From Gallionella sp. UBA4737 (GTDB taxonomy: Bacteria > Pseudomonadota > Gammaproteobacteria > Burkholderiales > Gallionellaceae), in contig DHIV01000040.1 in NCBI GenBank assembly GCA_002403995.1, positions 1-15,938 of the forward strand: DNA of 15,938 nt, in the 5' to 3' direction. Of the stretch, positions 14,353-15,938 are shown one piece after another. Positions within the stretch are counted from its first letter, which is position 1; each line of letters begins with the position of its first letter. The translations under genes and the position numbers were made by a program. Below the pieces are notes generated by a model that saw only the letters and a list, made by a program, of their open reading frames with translations, was not told the origin of the DNA and searched no databases.

Positions 14353-14378
14353 TTGTTGGAACGTTCCTGCACAAGTTG
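14349..14378. promoter_or_regulatory. nested dyad ahead of the polysaccharide locus
   Basis: CAACTTGT (14349-14356) and ACAAGTTG (14371-14378) are exact reverse complements. Between them lies a perfect 10-base palindrome, GGAACGTTCC (14358-14367), slightly off-centre. The arrangement looks like a protein-binding operator or a stem-loop. It is about 165 bases upstream of the small ORF. The regulator is unknown. Confidence 0.4.
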
Positions 14379-14543
14379 ACTTTGCCGCCTTAAATCAATC
14401 ATGCGGTTTTGCATCGTTATTTCATCGGGATGCAACTTAATCCATGGTTGTCGATCGGGGCAAAGGTTATATTTTCCGCATATGAACTGCTGTCAATTTA
14501 GTGCTACCTGCTGAGAGAGCATTTTCATCAAAGGACAATTGTT

Positions 14544-14645
14544 ATGAAAGCAGAAGCCAGGATCGCACTGCGTTTGAAATTTTTTGCCAGGTTATATGCA
14601 AAGAATGCCACCCATCTGATTTTGCGCGGTGGAAAAGTAAATTAG
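14544..14645 (+). CDS. small cationic peptide ORF upstream of the SLBB gene
   Basis: A 33-residue frame beginning MKAEARIALRLKFFARLY and ending RGGKVN. AAAGGA lies about 8 bases before the ATG. The first 18 residues would form a basic amphipathic helix (Arg/Lys spaced among Leu, Ile, Phe), and there is no signal peptide. It ends 58 bases before the preferred start of the polysaccharide-export gene and just 4 bases before an alternative ATG at 14650, so it is probably co-transcribed. It could be a leader peptide, a membrane-associated small protein or chance. The family is not recognised, and whether it is translated is uncertain. Confidence 0.4.
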   Translation: MKAEARIALRLKFFARLYAKNATHLILRGGKVN

Positions 14646-14703
14646 AACGATGGTTTTAGTTAATACGCAGTTGTTGTTCTATGCCGGATTATTGGAGAGT
14701 ACT

Positions 14704-15938
14704 TTGAAAACAGTTTTGACGTACATGAGTTACGGGTTGCTTGCTGTTTGGGCCTTGATATTTTCTCAAGGTGTGCTGGCGGAGGCATTTAATCCGACTC
14801 CGCAACAACTGGAGATGTTTAGCAAATTATCCGATTCCCAAAAACAGGCACTCATCCAGAAGTTTGGCGGGAAGCTGAATAGCAGCAATAGCCAGTCAGG
14901 CGCCAGCAGCCAGCCTGCTGCTGATAATCAGGCGCAGTCCAATATTGATCAGACCTTCGTCCAGCCAGCCGCTCCAATTGCTCCTGAAATACCGAGTGCA
15001 ATTGAAACTTCCATGCGTGCCCGATTGGCTTCAGATATGAAAGCAAGCGTAAGGGAGAAGGCGGGTGATCAGAACTCCCAGGGTGGCCAAGGCGGTCAGA
15101 ACTTTCTGGGTGGTCAGGGCAACTTGAAAAATTCAGACTTGGTAGCGCCGGAAAAAGCCGAACAAAACTACATCGCCTCTTCCAGAGATAAGGATATCGA
15201 GCTGCGATCATCCTGGGAGCGTTTCCTCATCAATCGCAAGGTGCGAGGAGTTGACAATAATTTTTCGCAATATGGCTACCAATTATTTTCCGGTACATCC
15301 GGCACCTTTGCCCCCGCTACCGATATTCCTGTGCCGCCAGAATATGTGCTCGGCCCGGGAGACGAATTGCAGATGCAGCTGTATGGCAGCAGCGATAACA
15401 CCTTGAGCCTTGTGGTAGACCGCAACGGCGTCATTGAATTGCCGAAAGTGGGATCGTTGGCCGTGACGGGTTTGAGTTTTGTCCAGGCCAAGGCGTTGAT
15501 CGCCGAACAACTGCATAAGAAATCGATAGGGGTGACCGCGTCCATTACCATGGGGAAGTTGCGCTCCATCCGCGTATTCGTATTGGGGGATGCGCAAAAT
15601 CCCGGTTCGTATCTGGTCAGCGGGCTTTCCACGATGTCATATGCCCTGCTTACCGCCGGCGGCGTGAGCAAGAACGGGTCGATGCGCCACATCCAGCTCA
15701 AGCGCAACGACAAGACCGTCCAGGAACTCGATCTCTACGATTTTCTGCTTAAGGGCAACAGCCGCGCCGACGTGCGCCTGATGCCGGGCGATGTGATTTT
15801 CATACCCCCGATAGGACCCGTGATAGGGGTGGCGGGACAGACAACCAGACCGGCGATTTACGAATTGCGTGATGAGAAAAATGTGCAGGATGTGATGCAG
15901 ATCGCCGGTGGCGCGCTGGCCGATGCCGATGTGGCGCA
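14704..15938 (+). CDS. polysaccharide export protein (Poly_export/SLBB), 3'-truncated by window edge
   Basis: An outer-membrane or periplasmic polysaccharide export protein of the Wza-like family, the channel through which capsule or exopolysaccharide leaves the cell. The signal peptide runs from residue 1 to about 26, ending VLA|EAF, with no lipobox Cys. A long N-terminal extension follows: PTPQQLEMFSKLSDSQKQAL, then Gln/Ala/Ser- and Gly/Gln-rich sequence (GGQGGQNFLGGQGN). The Poly_export domain starts near residue 215 (EYVLGPGDELQMQLYG). SLBB segments follow (IRVFVLGDAQNPGSYLV, then VIGVAGQTTRPAIYEL). TTG 14704 is preferred because GGAGAG lies 5 to 6 bases upstream and it opens on the signal peptide. 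ATG 14650 is in frame and adds 18 residues. At least 411 codons are visible. It likely heads an EPS gene cluster. Confidence 0.87.
   Translation, partial: MKTVLTYMSYGLLAVWALIFSQGVLAEAFNPTPQQLEMFSKLSDSQKQALIQKFGGKLNSSNSQSGASSQPAADNQAQSNIDQTFVQPAAPIAPEIPSAIETSMRARLASDMKASVREKAGDQNSQGGQGGQNFLGGQGNLKNSDLVAPEKAEQNYIASSRDKDIELRSSWERFLINRKVRGVDNNFSQYGYQLFSGTSGTFAPATDIPVPPEYVLGPGDELQMQLYGSSDNTLSLVVDRNGVIELPKVGSLAVTGLSFVQAKALIAEQLHKKSIGVTASITMGKLRSIRVFVLGDAQNPGSYLVSGLSTMSYALLTAGGVSKNGSMRHIQLKRNDKTVQELDLYDFLLKGNSRADVRLMPGDVIFIPPIGPVIGVAGQTTRPAIYELRDEKNVQDVMQIAGGALADADVA

Larger units (their letters stand above)
13950..14543. other. low-coding stretch between tRNA-Leu and the polysaccharide locus
   Basis: No intact gene. 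Bases 13950-14090 show nothing recognisable. A cysC remnant follows at about 14098-14352, then a strong dyad at 14349-14378. Beyond it, 14380-14543 is AT-richer leader sequence. It has a weak -10-like TATATT at 14468-14473 and a poor -35 (TGGTTG) 17 bases upstream, so the promoter of the downstream genes probably lies here but is not convincingly seen. Confidence 0.6.

Noticed and set aside
14356..14372. TTGGAACGTTCCTGCA as a sigma-54 promoter
   Set aside because: The GG and GC elements are one base too close (9 instead of 10 between them) and the -24 box has a mismatch; the palindrome explains the sequence better.
1..15938. CRISPR arrays, transposases or phage genes
   Set aside because: No regularly spaced repeats and no transposase, integrase or phage structural motifs were seen on either strand.

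Overview
The window looks like a chromosomal stretch of a betaproteobacterium, probably of the Nitrosomonadales (Gallionellaceae or a close relative). This rests on protein style, gene neighbourhoods (dut-coaBC beside radC, nudJ-mnmA-purB) and a dispersed-type intergenic repeat. The taxonomic call is inference.

Bases 1-3521 are housekeeping: the 3' part of rppH, a two-CBS-domain protein, a dut and coaBC pair on the minus strand, and radC diverging from it.

Bases 3522-10397 are the accessory core. A c-di-GMP-I (GEMM-I) riboswitch heads a compact plus-strand operon. It encodes a surface-type lipoprotein with an IgGFc-binding-like domain, a TPR plus beta-barrel outer-membrane protein resembling Slam/DUF560 (type XI) lipoprotein translocators, and an exported FecR-domain protein. 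After a 394-base gap the Slam-like and FecR pair is repeated as diverged paralogs, without riboswitch or lipoprotein. The gap holds a decayed copy of the 3' end of purB on the minus strand. The intact purB lies just beyond the second pair in the same relative position. The simplest reading is an old tandem duplication of [slam-like, fecR, purB 3' end], with the purB relic as its scar. The proposed system is c-di-GMP-switched export of a surface lipoprotein, with FecR-type periplasmic partners.

Bases 10398-13417 carry purB, mnmA and nudJ on the minus strand, a neighbourhood also known in E. coli. A REP-like inverted repeat lies between mnmA and purB. The nudJ frame is whole except for one in-frame amber codon at a position normally holding Trp, so it is annotated as an interrupted gene.

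Bases 13434-13949 hold a bidirectional terminator, a small exported Ala/Lys-rich protein with a tandem KKA repeat, and tRNA-Leu(CAA) with a clear promoter.

Bases 13950-15938 begin with a low-coding stretch containing a degraded cysC (APS kinase) 3' remnant and a strong DNA dyad. A 33-codon cationic small ORF follows, then the start of a polysaccharide-export (Poly_export/SLBB) gene that runs off the window and probably opens an exopolysaccharide cluster.
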